A DNA stretch of 36,654 nucleotides. Origin: Frankiaceae bacterium. Lineage in GTDB: Bacteria > Actinomycetota > Actinomycetes > JAFAQI01. How positions within the stretch are numbered: position 1 is the stretch's first letter; every line of letters starts with the position of its first letter. The notes beneath the pieces were generated by a model. The model saw nothing but the letters and a program-made list of their open reading frames with translations, did not search any database and had not been told where the DNA came from. Made by a program: the position numbers and the translations under genes. Of the stretch, positions 27,607-36,654 are shown in pieces. The DNA is taken from positions 1 to 36,654 of the forward strand of contig JAFAZI010000097.1 of NCBI GenBank assembly GCA_019239875.1. Direction: 5' to 3'.

Positions 27607-29853
27607 TCACGGGGGGCTCGTTCCGGAGGTCGACGTCGGAGACGTTGGCGTCGAGCCGGTGGCGGTGGACTGCGACCGCTGCGCCTGCCGATGCGCCCGG
27701 CGTGCCTGCTTGCGGGCAACCCGAGCCTTGATCGCGGCGGCACCGACCTTCGGCAACGTCGTGGGCGGCACGCCGTTGTTGAAGATCGCGGACCGGCCGT
27801 TCACTCCGTACAGGTGCTCCCACATGTGCTCCACGTAGGGCGCCGAGGAAACCGCGCCCTGGTCTGCCTTGTCGACCTCGATGACGGTGACGTACTGCGG
27901 CTTCTGGCCGGCCGGGCCGCCGAACGAGGCGAACCAGCATCCGTTCTCGTTCGTGCCGGTGAGCTCCGCCGTGCCGGTCTTCCCGCCGATCGGGTACTGC
28001 CCGGTCGGGAACGGCGCGAAGACCCCGTGCCCGGTGCCAGACGGCTCGTTGACCACGCCGTACAACGCGTTGCGAAGGTAGGTGAGGTCGTACTTGCTCA
28101 GCGGGATGTGACCGCGAACCGGCGCCTTGATGCGCTTGATCAGCTTGCCGGTCGGGCTGACGATCGCCTTGACGACGCGGGGTTCGAAGACCGTGCCGCC
28201 GTTGGCGATCGCGGCGTATGCGGTGGCGACCTGCAACGGAGAGGCCAGCACGGTGCCCTGGCCGACGTCCTCGTTCTCCTGGTCACCGGGCAGGAAGATG
28301 TAGCCGGTCCGGCAGAACTCGGCGTCGAGGCGCTGGAGCATCGTTCCCCTCGCGCGAGTCCTCGCTCCCTTGCAGTAGTTCAGGCCGCGGTGTGCGTTCT
28401 GCTGCCAGAACAGCTTCGTGTTCCGGCGGTCAGCGATGTGCCCGTAGCTCGCGCCCGGCAGGTCGACGCCGGGATCCTCGCCGTACCCGTAGGCCCGCGC
28501 GATGTTCTGCACGCCCTCGCGTGGCTGGTGGCCGTCCTTGATCAGCTGAGCGTCACGCGACCAGTCGTGCGCGCCGAGTGCGAAGAAGAACGTGTCGCAG
28601 GAGATGACGAGCGCCTCGTGCAGCGAGATGAACCCCTTGCCGCTCTCGCCCTCGAAGTTGGTACGAGTTCCGAACGTCGTCGGGCAGTCGTACGCGCCGT
28701 TCACCGACATGGTCCCGTCGTGGATCAGCCCGCTCGCCGAGATCGGCTTGAACGTGGAACCCGGCGGGTTCGAACTGCCGTACGCCTTGTCCAGGAACGG
28801 ATGCCCCGGCTGGTTCTGAAGATGGGTGTACTGCGGTTTGGTGAGCGTCGGCGGCGGCCGGTTGGGGTTGTACGTCGGCAGGCTCGCCATCGCGACGATG
28901 CCGCCGTTGCGCGCGTTCAACACGACACCGGCTGCGTAGTCGGCGGTCAGACCGCTGCTGTGCGCGTTGTCGATCGCCGCCTGCACCTCCTGCTCGAGCG
29001 CCGCCTGCGCCTTCGCGTCGAGGTGGGTGACGAGGTCATTGCCCTGCCGTGGCGCGGTGTTCTTCACGACGCCGGTCGGATTGCCGAGATGGTCGACCGT
29101 GATCTGGCGGATCCCGGGCTTGCCCCGCAGTTGCTTGTTGTAGGACTCCTCGAGGCCCGAGACGCCCACCTTCGAGTTGCGGTAGACGTCTTGGCGCAGC
29201 GGCGACATCCCGTTCAGCGTGCTCTGGTCGATCGGCGCGGTGTAGCCGAGGATGGTGCTCGCCATCGCACCCTGCGGGCGGGGGTAGTGGCGGACCGCGG
29301 TCGTCTGCGCGTCGACGCCCGGGAACTGGTCTGGCATCTCCTGGATGTGGATCGCGCGGCGGGTCGCGGCGATCGTCGGCTTGGCCTGGCTGACCGGGAT
29401 CGGCTGGGTGGGGTCGCCGACGTAACAGTTCGCGGGCAGCGCCACCCGTCGTACGACGGTCTTCGGGCCCGATTTGGTGTGGATCCGAACGTGCCGCTTC
29501 GGGTAGCGGCAGATCTTGGTCTGCTGGTGCAGCTTGTGGTACGGCGTGTTGAGCAGATGGGCCAGCCGATGCAGCATCGGGACACCTTTGTCGGCCCGCT
29601 GGTTCAGCTCCGAGCGGTCGACCGTGATGACCACCGCCGTCTTGTTCGTGACCCACGGCCGACCTTTGTCATCGACGATCTGCCCGCGCGGCGCCTGCGT
29701 GACGACATCCCGTACCTGGTTCTGGAAGGCGGCCACGCGGTAGTGCGGCGCGACCTTCACCTGCAGGTACCACAGGCGCCCCATCAACGTCGCCAGCAGC
29801 GAGAGGATCAGGACCCCGAGGACCACGAGCCGTAAGCGGGAACGGTCGGTCAC
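27607..29853 (-). CDS. mrdA: Penicillin-binding protein 2 (class B transpeptidase)
   Basis: This elongasome transpeptidase pairs with RodA. The 748-residue protein has an N-terminal membrane anchor (residues about 7-27), a PBP dimerisation domain with APRGQIVDDKGRPW, and a transpeptidase domain with the nucleophile motif STFK (Ser366, Lys369), SCD in the second motif (ALVISCDTFFF, Asp as often in PBP2) and KTGT (Lys625). The roughly 50-residue tail is Ala/Arg then Ser/Thr/Pro-rich. The GTG start at 29853 lacks a clear ribosome-binding site. A 46-nt gap separates it from mreD. Confidence 0.95.
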   Translation of the reverse strand: MTDRSRLRLVVLGVLILSLLATLMGRLWYLQVKVAPHYRVAAFQNQVRDVVTQAPRGQIVDDKGRPWVTNKTAVVITVDRSELNQRADKGVPMLHRLAHLLNTPYHKLHQQTKICRYPKRHVRIHTKSGPKTVVRRVALPANCYVGDPTQPIPVSQAKPTIAATRRAIHIQEMPDQFPGVDAQTTAVRHYPRPQGAMASTILGYTAPIDQSTLNGMSPLRQDVYRNSKVGVSGLEESYNKQLRGKPGIRQITVDHLGNPTGVVKNTAPRQGNDLVTHLDAKAQAALEQEVQAAIDNAHSSGLTADYAAGVVLNARNGGIVAMASLPTYNPNRPPPTLTKPQYTHLQNQPGHPFLDKAYGSSNPPGSTFKPISASGLIHDGTMSVNGAYDCPTTFGTRTNFEGESGKGFISLHEALVISCDTFFFALGAHDWSRDAQLIKDGHQPREGVQNIARAYGYGEDPGVDLPGASYGHIADRRNTKLFWQQNAHRGLNYCKGARTRARGTMLQRLDAEFCRTGYIFLPGDQENEDVGQGTVLASPLQVATAYAAIANGGTVFEPRVVKAIVSPTGKLIKRIKAPVRGHIPLSKYDLTYLRNALYGVVNEPSGTGHGVFAPFPTGQYPIGGKTGTAELTGTNENGCWFASFGGPAGQKPQYVTVIEVDKADQGAVSSAPYVEHMWEHLYGVNGRSAIFNNGVPPTTLPKVGAAAIKARVARKQARRAHRQAQRSQSTATGSTPTSPTSTSGTSPP

Positions 29854-29899
29854 CGGCGGGAGCTTTCGATCAGGCGATCCGTGCGGGCGGGGCGAGGCA

Positions 29900-30409
29900 C
29901 TATCGGACCCCCACAGGCTCGAACCGGCGAGCGAAGTTGGCCACCACGGGGATCACGAACGGTGCCAAGACCACATCGTAGACAACAGTTGCGAGCAGGG
30001 AATGGGTCGTGGCACCAGCCGTCACACGGGCATCACCGAGCAGGCCGCCGAGCCCGGCGTAGACCAGAACCGACGCCGCTGAGCCGCCGAGAACAACCAC
30101 GATCGTGGCGAAGACGGAGTTCTCCTCCGGGTCTTCGAGCAGCCCGGCCAGGAACCCGACGACCGTGTAGGCGAAGGCGGTTCGTCCTGCGATGTGCCCG
30201 GCCGGCGGGATGACGTCCGCGAACAGGCCGGCCCAGAACCCGAGCAGAGCACCACGCTGCGACCCGGATGCCAGCGCGAACGCGATCACGACCAGCAGCA
30301 GGAGGTCGGGATGGCCGAGTGGCAGATGCCATTTGTTGACGACGACGACCTGCAGGATGGCCGCGACGACGACCAGCACCCATCGGATGGCAACGCGCTG
30401 AGCGGTCAC
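29900..30409 (-). CDS. mreD: Rod-shape-determining protein MreD
   Basis: This 169-residue integral membrane protein, part of the elongasome, starts at GTG 30409, which overlaps the mreC stop as GTGA (30406-30409). It has five or six hydrophobic segments, e.g. IRWVLVVVAAILQVVVV, PDLLLLVVIAFALASG and SVFATIVVVLGGSAASVLVY, with the MreD-like GFWAGLFADVIPPAGHIAGR. Open frame upstream of the GTG overlaps mreC and is not coding. Low sequence conservation is usual; identity rests on topology and position. Confidence 0.9.
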   Translation of the reverse strand: MTAQRVAIRWVLVVVAAILQVVVVNKWHLPLGHPDLLLLVVIAFALASGSQRGALLGFWAGLFADVIPPAGHIAGRTAFAYTVVGFLAGLLEDPEENSVFATIVVVLGGSAASVLVYAGLGGLLGDARVTAGATTHSLLATVVYDVVLAPFVIPVVANFARRFEPVGVR

Positions 30410-31350
30410 GGCGTCGTTGTCGTCGAGCCGGTGGAGCTCGACGACGGCGTCGCGGTCACCGTGACGGTCACCGTCGGGGCCGGCGTCGGCGACGCTGGAA
30501 GCAGGCTGTCGTGCTTCACGCTCTTCGGGGCGGCGACGACGACGGCGACGATGTCGATCGCGGTGTAGTCCACGAACGGTTTGACCTCGGCCGTCTCCGT
30601 GAGCCCGCCGGCGAGCGGGTTGACGTGCGTGATCGTGCCGATCGGCACCTCGGGAACGAATGGGGAGGGCACGGACGGGCTCGAGCCGAGGGACACGACG
30701 CTCTGCCCCGGGCTCAGCAGCGCGGTGTTGCTGTCGAGCTCCAGCGTCAGCGGCCGGTTGGTCCCGCTTCCGGACACCGTGCCGATCTCGAGCTGCTTGC
30801 CCTCGACGCGAATGCCGACCGAGAAGGTCGGGTCGTTGGCGAGCAGGATCGTCGAGCTCGAGTGCCCGACGGTGATCACGCGCCCGACGAGGCCGTCGCC
30901 GGAGATCACCGTCATGTTCTTCTTGATGCCGCTGGCGCTGCCACGGTTGATCGACGCGGTCTCCTCGAACCCCATCGAGCTGCCGTAGGCGGTGACCCGT
31001 GAGGCCACGACGGTGAACTGGGCGAGGCCGGCGAGGTGCAGCAGCGCACGGTCCTGCTTGAGCTCCGCCGCCTCGGCCGCGGACAGGTTCGCCTGGTACT
31101 CCAGGGTCGAGATCCGCCGCTTGAGGGCAGCGTTCTCGTTCTTGTAGCTGCCGAGATGGCCGATCGAGGAAAACCACGAGCCGATCGGGTGCGTGACGTG
31201 GCCGACCCCGTTCTCGATCGGCCCGAAGATCGTCGACCCGGCACTGCGCACGCCGTTGAGCGCGCCGGTGCGGTAGTCGAGCGTGATCAGCGAGAAGGCA
31301 GCGAGCAGCAAGATGGTGAGAACCAGCCGCCCGCGGCGGGAGTTCCTCAT
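30406..31350 (-). CDS. mreC: Rod-shape-determining protein MreC
   Basis: This 314-residue periplasm-facing scaffold links MreB to the wall synthases. It has an N-terminal membrane anchor (RLVLTILLLAAFSLITL), a coiled coil (KNENAALKRRISTLEYQANL to about residue 105), and a beta-domain with MTVISGDGLVGRVITVGHSS and GLTETAEVKPFVDYTAIDIV. The Thr/Ser/Pro-rich C-terminal tail is common in actinobacterial MreC. ATG 31350 has AAGG about 10 nt upstream. A 67-bp gap separates it from mreB, with no obvious terminator. Confidence 0.95.
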   Translation of the reverse strand: MRNSRRGRLVLTILLLAAFSLITLDYRTGALNGVRSAGSTIFGPIENGVGHVTHPIGSWFSSIGHLGSYKNENAALKRRISTLEYQANLSAAEAAELKQDRALLHLAGLAQFTVVASRVTAYGSSMGFEETASINRGSASGIKKNMTVISGDGLVGRVITVGHSSSTILLANDPTFSVGIRVEGKQLEIGTVSGSGTNRPLTLELDSNTALLSPGQSVVSLGSSPSVPSPFVPEVPIGTITHVNPLAGGLTETAEVKPFVDYTAIDIVAVVVAAPKSVKHDSLLPASPTPAPTVTVTVTATPSSSSTGSTTTTP

Positions 31351-31417
31351 GTGAGAGCTGCCTTCATGACCACGCGACCGGTACGACGTGCCCCTCGCCG
31401 TATGGCTTAAGCCGCGA

Positions 31418-32449
31418 TTATCGACGTGGCTCGCTGATCAGGACCTGCTGCAGCGCCTCGAATTCCTCGACGCACTTGCCGGCACCCATCGCGACCGAGT
31501 TCAGCGGATCGTCGGTGACGTGGATCGGCATGCCGGTCTCGTGCCGGAGCCGCTCGTCGAGACCGGTGAGGAGCGCGCCGCCGCCGGTGAGCACGATGCC
31601 GCGGTCCATGACGTCACCGGAGAGCTCCGGCGGCGTCTTGTCGAGCGTGGTCTTCACAGCATCGACGATCGCGTTGACGGGCTCCTCGATCGCCTTGCGG
31701 ATCTCCTCCGCGCTGACGACGATCGTCTTCGGCAGGCCGGTCACGAGGTCACGACCGCGGATCTCCGCGTGCGGCTCGTCAGGAGCCGGGAAGGCCGACC
31801 CGATCGCCATCTTGATCTCCTCAGCCGTCCGCTCGCCGAGCATCAGGCTGTACTCCTTCTTCACGTACGCGATGATCGAGGAGTCGAGCTCGTCGCCACC
31901 GGTCCGGATCGACTGGCTGGTCACGATGCCGCCCAGCGAGATCACGGCGACCTCGGTCGTGCCACCGCCGATGTCGACGACCATGTTGCCGGTCGGCTCG
32001 TGGACCGGGAGGCCCGCGCCGATCGCAGCCGCCATGGGCTCCTCGATGATGAAGACCTTGCGAGCACCCGCCTGGTAGCCGGCGTCCTTCACCGCGCGCT
32101 GCTCGACCCCGGTGATGCCGGAGGGCACGCAGATCACCAGTCGCGGACGAGCGGTACGACGGCGCTTGTGCACCTTCTGGATGAAGTAGCGGAGCATGCG
32201 CTCCGTCGTCTCGAAGTCGGCGATGACGCCGTCCTTGAGCGGGCGGATCGCGACGATGTTGCCCGGCGTCCGGCCGATCATCCGCTTCGCCTCAGTACCC
32301 ACGGCGAGGATGCCGGCGGTATTCGTGTTGATCGCCACCACGCTCGGCTCGTTGAGCACGATGCCGCGCCCACGGACGTAGACCAGCGTGTTCGCCGTAC
32401 CCAGATCCACAGCCATGTCTCGACCGAGGAATCCGCTGTTGTTCGCCAT
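31418..32449 (-). CDS. mreB: Rod-shape-determining actin-like protein MreB
   Basis: This actin-family ATPase forms membrane filaments that organise wall elongation. The 343-residue protein has phosphate-1 [20 protein letters not shown], phosphate-2 [19 protein letters not shown] and the adenosine motif [16 protein letters not shown], with [20 protein letters not shown] 32449 has GGAAGG 9-10 nt upstream. A TACTTT -10-like box lies further up (32474-32479), without a clear -35. It heads the mreBCD-mrdA-rodA group. Confidence 0.97.
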   Translation of the reverse strand: MANNSGFLGRDMAVDLGTANTLVYVRGRGIVLNEPSVVAINTNTAGILAVGTEAKRMIGRTPGNIVAIRPLKDGVIADFETTERMLRYFIQKVHKRRRTARPRLVICVPSGITGVEQRAVKDAGYQAGARKVFIIEEPMAAAIGAGLPVHEPTGNMVVDIGGGTTEVAVISLGGIVTSQSIRTGGDELDSSIIAYVKKEYSLMLGERTAEEIKMAIGSAFPAPDEPHAEIRGRDLVTGLPKTIVVSAEEIRKAIEEPVNAIVDAVKTTLDKTPPELSGDVMDRGIVLTGGGALLTGLDERLRHETGMPIHVTDDPLNSVAMGAGKCVEEFEALQQVLISEPRR

Positions 32450-32516
32450 GCGGCGTATGCCTTCCGGACGGGGAAAGTAAGTGCTGCCTTGAAAAAGCAG
32501 GACTCTCAGGGGGCGA

Positions 32517-32540
32517 GCCCGATGCTATCGCTGATCGGGC
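32517..32540. terminator. Hairpin in the ndk-mreB gap
   Basis: GCCCGAT (32517-32523) pairs perfectly with ATCGGGC (32534-32540) around a 10-nt loop, 46 nt after the ndk stop on the - strand. It may end the folC-DUF4233-ndk transcript before mreB. No T-tract follows. Confidence 0.4.
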
Positions 32541-32585
32541 CTAGTCCGAAATGCCGGTTTATCGGCTACTACGGACAGTGATCAT

Positions 32586-32993
32586 TTAGAGGTTCGGGAA
32601 GAACAGGCCCAGTTCGCGGGTGGCCGACTCGACCGAGTCCGAACCGTGCACCAGGTTCTGACCGATCTCCAGCGCGAAGTCCCCCCGGATCGATCCGGGA
32701 GCCGACGCGACCGGGTCAGTCACGCCCATCAGGGTGCGGACCGCTTCGACGGCGCGGTGCCCTTCGACGGCGAGCGCGACCAGCGGCCCGCCGGTGATGA
32801 AGTCGACGAGCTCACCGAAGAACGGCTTGCCCTCGTGCTCGCCGTAGTGCGCGCTGGCGGTTTCGCGGTCCAGGGTGCGCAGCTCCATCGCGAGGATCGT
32901 GAAGCCTTTGCGCTCGAGCCGGCCCACCACCTCGCCGATCAGGCCGCGGCGGACACCGTCGGGCTTGACGAGAACAAGCGTGCGCTCGGACAC
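32586..32993 (-). CDS. ndk: Nucleoside diphosphate kinase
   Basis: The enzyme transfers gamma-phosphate among NTPs through a phospho-histidine. The 135-residue protein has [19 protein letters not shown], then [11 protein letters not shown], and the catalytic His116 in NLVHGSDS, with the normal end [11 protein letters not shown] 32993 is preceded by AGGAG with a 6-nt spacer. The position next to DUF4233 and folC is conserved in actinobacteria. Confidence 0.97.
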   Translation of the reverse strand: MSERTLVLVKPDGVRRGLIGEVVGRLERKGFTILAMELRTLDRETASAHYGEHEGKPFFGELVDFITGGPLVALAVEGHRAVEAVRTLMGVTDPVASAPGSIRGDFALEIGQNLVHGSDSVESATRELGLFFPNL

Positions 32994-33071
32994 AGAGAAC
33001 TCCTGAATTGGATGGGGAAGTAGCGGTCGACAAGCCTAGCCGAGGGTTTGTGAAGAGATCGCCGTAGCGGG

Positions 33072-33452
33072 CTACGCCTCAGTCTTCACAGACCGGTCGA
33101 AACCGTGGCGGGGCCACAGGCGCAACCAGTAGAGCCAGATGCCTCCGAAGGCGGCTCCGATGATGAACAGCGGCCAGGTGATGATGCCGCCCGCGATCAC
33201 CAGCACCTGGAGCACGGTCCCGACCTGCTTACCCCCTGGCCGGCGCAGCACCGCCGCTCCGATGATCAGGAGTATGGCGAGGACGAACATCGCGCCGACG
33301 CGCAGCCAGTGGACGTCGCCCCGCTCGAGGGTGATCACCGTCGGCGCCGCCAGCATGAGCACGATCGCCTCGAGGGCAAGGCCTGCCGCGCCGATCGCGT
33401 AGAGCCCGCGCTCGGTCGGCGGCTTTGCGTCCGGATTCGTCACGCCGCACAT
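33072..33452 (-). CDS. DUF4233 membrane protein
   Basis: This 126-residue protein has four hydrophobic segments (about residues 17-40, 50-67, 78-95 and 93-112), including GLYAIGAAGLALEAIVLMLA and GGIITWPLFIIGAAFGGIWL, typical of DUF4233 proteins found between folC and ndk in actinobacteria. Its function is unknown. ATG 33452 has no strong ribosome-binding site, and a CCGGA/TCCGG hairpin (33456-33469) sits just ahead of it. GTG 33443 is an alternative start. Confidence 0.85.
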   Translation of the reverse strand: MCGVTNPDAKPPTERGLYAIGAAGLALEAIVLMLAAPTVITLERGDVHWLRVGAMFVLAILLIIGAAVLRRPGGKQVGTVLQVLVIAGGIITWPLFIIGAAFGGIWLYWLRLWPRHGFDRSVKTEA

Positions 33453-33478
33453 CCACCGGAGCTGTCCGGGCGTGAGAG

Positions 33479-33497
33479 GCCTGTCGCCGGCACAGGC
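33479..33497. other. Small hairpin between folC and DUF4233
   Basis: GCCTGT (33479-33484) pairs with ACAGGC (33492-33497) around a 7-nt loop, 17 nt after the folC stop. It is too short to call a terminator with confidence. Confidence 0.25.
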
Positions 33498-33513
33498 GCG
33501 GACCGGTCGGCGA

Positions 33514-34860
33514 TCATCGCGGCGAGACGCCGCGAAGCAGGTGGCGCGCCTCGCCGGCCGTGACGATCGAGCCGGTGACGATCACGCCAGCTCCACCGAG
33601 CGCAGCGTCGGCCTCCGCGTCGGCGACGGCGAGGTCGATCGCGTCGTCCAGCCGATCGCGAACCTCGACCCGCTCCGCACCGAACACCTCGCGCGCGATC
33701 TCGGCAAGCTCGGTCGCCGGCATCGCCCGTGGTGAGGTGTTGGTCGTGGCCACGACGGTCGCTACGACCGGTTCGAGCTCCTCGAGGATCGACGTCGCGT
33801 CCTTGTCGTCGAGGATCGCCACCACGGCGACCAGCCGGTCGAACGTGAACGCGTCCTCGATCCCGGCCACCAGCGCTGCGGCACCGGCGGGATTGTGCGC
33901 GCCGTCGATCAGCACCGTCGGGCTGCGCCGGACCACCTCGAGGCGGCCGGGCGAGCTGACACCGGCAAACGCCGCGCGGACGACATCGGCGTCGAGCGGC
34001 TCCCGGTTGGCTGAGCCGAGGAACGAGTCCACCGCCGCGAGCGCGCAGGCGGCGTTGCGTGCCTGATGCTCTCCGTAGAGGGGCAAAAAGACCTCGTCAT
34101 ACACCTCGGCGAGGCCCTGCAGCTCGACCACCTGGCCGCCGACGGCGACTGCACGATTGCGGACACCGAAGTCGAGCCCCTCGTGCAGGATGCTCGCGCC
34201 GACCTCATCGGCCCGGTCCCGCAGCACCCGGGCCGCCGCTTCGGGCTGCACGGCGGAGATCACCGTCGCTCCGGCGTGAATCAACCCGGCCTTCTCCCCC
34301 GCGATCTCCTCGATCGTCGCGCCGAGGATGCCGACGTGGTCGAGGCTGATCGGCATCAGGACCGCTGTCTGGGCGTTGAGGACGTTGGTGGCGTCCCATC
34401 GGCCGCCGAGGCCGACCTCGATGACCGCCGCGTCGACCGGGGCGTCGGCGAACGCCGCAAACGCCATCGCGGTGAGCAGCTCGAAGAAGGTCACCTTGTC
34501 CTCGTGCCGCCCGTCGACGAGCTCGGCGAACGGAGCGACCTCGTCGTAGAGCTCCGCAAATCGTTCGGCGTCGAGCGGTGCCCCGTCGACCGTGATCCGC
34601 TCGGTCACGCTCTCGAGGTGCGGTGACGTGTAGCGGCCGGTGCGGAGCGAGAGCTCATGGAGCAGCGCGTCGATCATGCGGGCGGTCGATGTCTTGCCGT
34701 TGGTGCCGGTGATGTGGATCGACGGGAACGCGCGCTGCGGGTCCCCGAGCAGGTTCAGCAGGTCGACGATGCGGTCGAGATCCGGAACCATCCGCGACGG
34801 AAAGCGCTCCTCGAGTGCCTTCTCGACCCGGGCCAGCGGATCGGCGCCATCGAATCCCAC
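33514..34860 (-). CDS. folC: Bifunctional folylpolyglutamate / dihydrofolate synthase
   Basis: FolC adds glutamate to dihydropteroate or folates. The 448-residue Mur-ligase-like protein has an ATP-binding loop GTNGKTS (residues 52-58), RTGRYTSPHLESVTERI, EVGLGGRWDATNVL, SLDHVGILGATIEEIAGEKA and the C-terminal-domain motif LIDGAHNPAGA. The GTG start at 34860 has TACGCT 7 nt upstream on the - strand and no Shine-Dalgarno. It is divergent from valS across only 38 bp. Confidence 0.95.
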   Translation of the reverse strand: MGFDGADPLARVEKALEERFPSRMVPDLDRIVDLLNLLGDPQRAFPSIHITGTNGKTSTARMIDALLHELSLRTGRYTSPHLESVTERITVDGAPLDAERFAELYDEVAPFAELVDGRHEDKVTFFELLTAMAFAAFADAPVDAAVIEVGLGGRWDATNVLNAQTAVLMPISLDHVGILGATIEEIAGEKAGLIHAGATVISAVQPEAAARVLRDRADEVGASILHEGLDFGVRNRAVAVGGQVVELQGLAEVYDEVFLPLYGEHQARNAACALAAVDSFLGSANREPLDADVVRAAFAGVSSPGRLEVVRRSPTVLIDGAHNPAGAAALVAGIEDAFTFDRLVAVVAILDDKDATSILEELEPVVATVVATTNTSPRAMPATELAEIAREVFGAERVEVRDRLDDAIDLAVADAEADAALGGAGVIVTGSIVTAGEARHLLRGVSPR

Positions 34861-34867
34861 GCGACCA

Positions 34868-34873
34868 AGCGTA
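34868..34873 (-). promoter_or_regulatory. Putative -10 box (TACGCT) of leaderless folC
   Basis: TACGCT on the - strand, then 7 nt, then GTG 34860. Any -35 would lie inside or next to the valS start. No Shine-Dalgarno is present. Confidence 0.45.
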
Positions 34874-34884
34874 GGCGTCGCTCT

Positions 34885-34890
34885 TAGACT
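34885..34890 (+). promoter_or_regulatory. Putative -10 box (TAGACT) of leaderless valS
   Basis: TAGACT on the + strand is followed by 8 nt (CGCCTCTC) and GTG 34899. No ribosome-binding site is present. It lies only 11 bp from the folC -10 box on the other strand. Confidence 0.5.
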
Positions 34891-34898
34891 CGCCTCTC

Positions 34899-36654
34899 GT
34901 GACCGTGCCCGAGAAGCCGACGATCGACGGCCTGGAGGAGAAGTGGTGCGCCGCCTGGGAGGACCAGGGGACGTACCACTTCGACCGCACCAAGAGCCGC
35001 GACGAGATCTACTCGATTGACACCCCGCCGATCACGGCGAGCGGCTCGTTGCACGTCGGGCACGTCTTCTCCTACACGCACACCGACCTCGTCGCCCGCT
35101 ATCAGCGGATGCGTGGCCGTGAGGTGTTCTACCCGATGGGCTGGGACGACAACGGCCTGCCCAGCGAACGGCGGGTCCAGAACTTCTACGGGGTGCGCTG
35201 CGACCCGTCGCTGCCCTACGACCCGAACTTCACCCCGCCGGCGGGGGGTGGCAAGAGCAAGGACCAGCAGCCGATCTCGCGGCGCAACTTCGTGGAGCTC
35301 TGTGACCACCTGACCGCGGAGGATGAGAAGTCCTACGAGGCGGTCTGGCGCCGGCTCGCGCTGTCCGTGGACTGGTCCGCGCCGTACCGGACCATCAACG
35401 AGCAGTCCACCGCGATCTCGCAGAAGGCCTTCCTGCGTGACCTCGCCCGCGGTGCGGCCTACCGCTCGGAGGCGCCGACGCTGTGGGACATCACGTTCCG
35501 CACCGCCGTCGCCCAGGCCGAGCTGGAGGACCGGGAGCGCCCGGGTGCCTACCACCGCATCGCGTTCGCAAAGAGTGACGGGTCGGGGCCGGTCAAGATC
35601 GAGACCACCCGGCCGGAGCTGCTCGCAGCGTGCGTGGCGCTGGTCGCGCACCCTGATGACGAGCGTTACCAGCCGTTGTTCGGTACGACGGCTCGCACGC
35701 CGCTGTTCGGCGTCGAGGTGCCGATCGTCGCCCACCACCTCGCGGCGCCGGACAAGGGCTCCGGCATCGCGATGATCTGCACGTTCGGCGACCTCACCGA
35801 CGTGGTGTGGTGGCGCGAGCTGCAGCTGCCGACCCGCGCGATCCTCGGGCCCGACGGCCGGATCCAGGCAGACCCACCGGAGGGCGTCGACGCGGCGGCG
35901 TACGGGCGGATTGCGGGCAAGACGGTGTTCCAGGCTCGCGAGGAGACCGTCGCGATGCTGCGCGAGACCGGCGAGCTCGAAGGCGAGCCGAAGCCGATCC
36001 AGCACCCCGTGAAGTTCTACGAGAAGGGTGACCGGCCGCTCGAGATCGTGACGACACGACAGTGGTACATCCGCAACGGCGGTCGCGACGCTGACCTCCG
36101 CGAGGCGCTCATTGCCCGCGGCAACGAGCTCGAATGGCACCCCCCGCACATGCGCGTCCGGTACGAGCACTGGGTGAACGGCCTGACCGGCGACTGGCTG
36201 ATCAGCCGGCAGCGGTTCTTCGGCGTGCCATTCCCGGTCTGGTACCGCCTCGACGACGCGGGCGAGCCGTTGCAGGACGACCTGCTGCTGCCCGACGAGG
36301 CTTCCCTGCCGGTCGACCCGTCGAGCGACTGCCCGCCGGGGTACGACGAGTCACAGCGCGGGCAGCCTGGCGGGTTCGCCGGTGACACCGACGTCATGGA
36401 CACGTGGGCGACCTCGTCGCTCACCCCACAGATCGGCGGCCACTGGACGTTCGACGACGAGCTCATGAGCAAGGTCTTTCCCTACGACCTGCGTCCGCAG
36501 GGTCAGGACATCATCCGGACCTGGTTGTTCTCGACGGTGGTGCGCTCGCACTTCGAGTTCAACACGGTGCCTTGGTACAACGCGGCGATCAGCGGCTGGA
36601 TCCTCGATCCCGACCGCAAGAAGATGTCGAAGTCCAAGGGCGACGTGATCACGC
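34899..36654 (+). CDS. valS: Valine-tRNA ligase, 3'-truncated by window edge
   Basis: This class I aminoacyl-tRNA synthetase charges tRNA-Val. The frame is open from GTG 34899 to the last base (585 codons plus one base), so only the N-terminal two-thirds is present. It has the ATP-binding HVGH (residues 52-55, the HIGH motif), [19 protein letters not shown] as in actinobacterial ValS, and the editing (CP1) region around [20 protein letters not shown]. Also seen are [12 protein letters not shown] and KMSKS at residues 575-579. The start is the first GTG after the folC divergence and has no Shine-Dalgarno. Confidence 0.97.
   Translation, partial: MTVPEKPTIDGLEEKWCAAWEDQGTYHFDRTKSRDEIYSIDTPPITASGSLHVGHVFSYTHTDLVARYQRMRGREVFYPMGWDDNGLPSERRVQNFYGVRCDPSLPYDPNFTPPAGGGKSKDQQPISRRNFVELCDHLTAEDEKSYEAVWRRLALSVDWSAPYRTINEQSTAISQKAFLRDLARGAAYRSEAPTLWDITFRTAVAQAELEDRERPGAYHRIAFAKSDGSGPVKIETTRPELLAACVALVAHPDDERYQPLFGTTARTPLFGVEVPIVAHHLAAPDKGSGIAMICTFGDLTDVVWWRELQLPTRAILGPDGRIQADPPEGVDAAAYGRIAGKTVFQAREETVAMLRETGELEGEPKPIQHPVKFYEKGDRPLEIVTTRQWYIRNGGRDADLREALIARGNELEWHPPHMRVRYEHWVNGLTGDWLISRQRFFGVPFPVWYRLDDAGEPLQDDLLLPDEASLPVDPSSDCPPGYDESQRGQPGGFAGDTDVMDTWATSSLTPQIGGHWTFDDELMSKVFPYDLRPQGQDIIRTWLFSTVVRSHFEFNTVPWYNAAISGWILDPDRKKMSKSKGDVIT

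Noticed and set aside
27607-29853. SCD instead of SxN in PBP2 as a possible inactivating change
   Set aside because: Asp at the third position is common in PBP2-type enzymes; the other motifs (STFK, KTGT) are intact.
33456-33469. CCGGA/TCCGG hairpin just upstream of the DUF4233 start as a translational switch
   Set aside because: A 5-bp stem in high-GC DNA is expected by chance and has no supporting features.
34884-36170. Long - strand open frame (428 codons) opposite valS
   Set aside because: The + strand encodes unmistakable ValS with HVGH and KMSKS; the reverse frame is open only because of high GC codon bias.
1-36654. CRISPR array, rRNA operon or IS transposase
   Set aside because: No regularly spaced repeats, rRNA sequence or transposase-like protein was seen on either strand.

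Overview
The window is high-GC DNA from an actinomycete (Actinomycetota). The block valS / folC-DUF4233-ndk-mreBCD-mrdA-rodA ... rne-rplU-rpmA-obg-proB-proA-moxR-VWA ... nadD-LCP-rsfS-pgm follows the order known from mycobacteria, streptomycetes and Nocardioides relatives. GTG starts are common, and several genes look leaderless. No species can be named from the sequence.

Bases 1 to about 6546 are the integrase end of an integrated conjugative or mobilizable element, transcribed on the + strand. It carries a truncated VirD4/TraG-type ATPase, a replication-relaxation family gene, an ArdC-like antirestriction metalloprotein, a small WhiB-like Fe-S protein, an XRE repressor with an ImmA/IrrE peptidase (an ImmR/ImmA-like switch), and a large serine recombinase. 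The recombinase abuts a tRNA-Ala(GGC) gene. Its frame has no stop before the tRNA and runs through it into host DNA. The other end of the element lies outside the window.

Bases 6471 to 34860 are host core genome, all on the - strand. Read in the direction of transcription the modules are: folate and nucleotide genes (folC, DUF4233, ndk); rod-shape and wall elongation (mreB, mreC, mreD, mrdA, rodA); a hopanoid pair (hpnG-like nucleosidase, hpnH); radical-SAM TIGR03960 with its partner DUF2344; RNase E/G; ribosomal proteins L21 and L27; the ribosome-assembly GTPase Obg; proline synthesis (proB, a PPOX-fold protein, proA); MoxR ATPase with a VWA protein; an LPXTG-anchored surface protein; and nadD, a divergent LCP protein, rsfS and a histidine phosphatase. 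valS starts divergently at 34899 and runs off the right edge.

The most unusual points are these. An in-frame TAG interrupts the N-terminal extension of rne. A perfect 30-bp inverted repeat fills the gap between the TIGR03960 and DUF2344 genes. The integrase frame reads through its attachment site. An operator-like palindrome sits inside the 3' end of the WhiB-like gene, just ahead of the XRE-ImmA pair. At least five start codons (valS, folC, TIGR03960, proA, nadD) have a TANNNT box 7-8 nt upstream and no convincing Shine-Dalgarno, which predicts leaderless mRNAs. No CRISPR array, rRNA gene or insertion-sequence transposase was seen.
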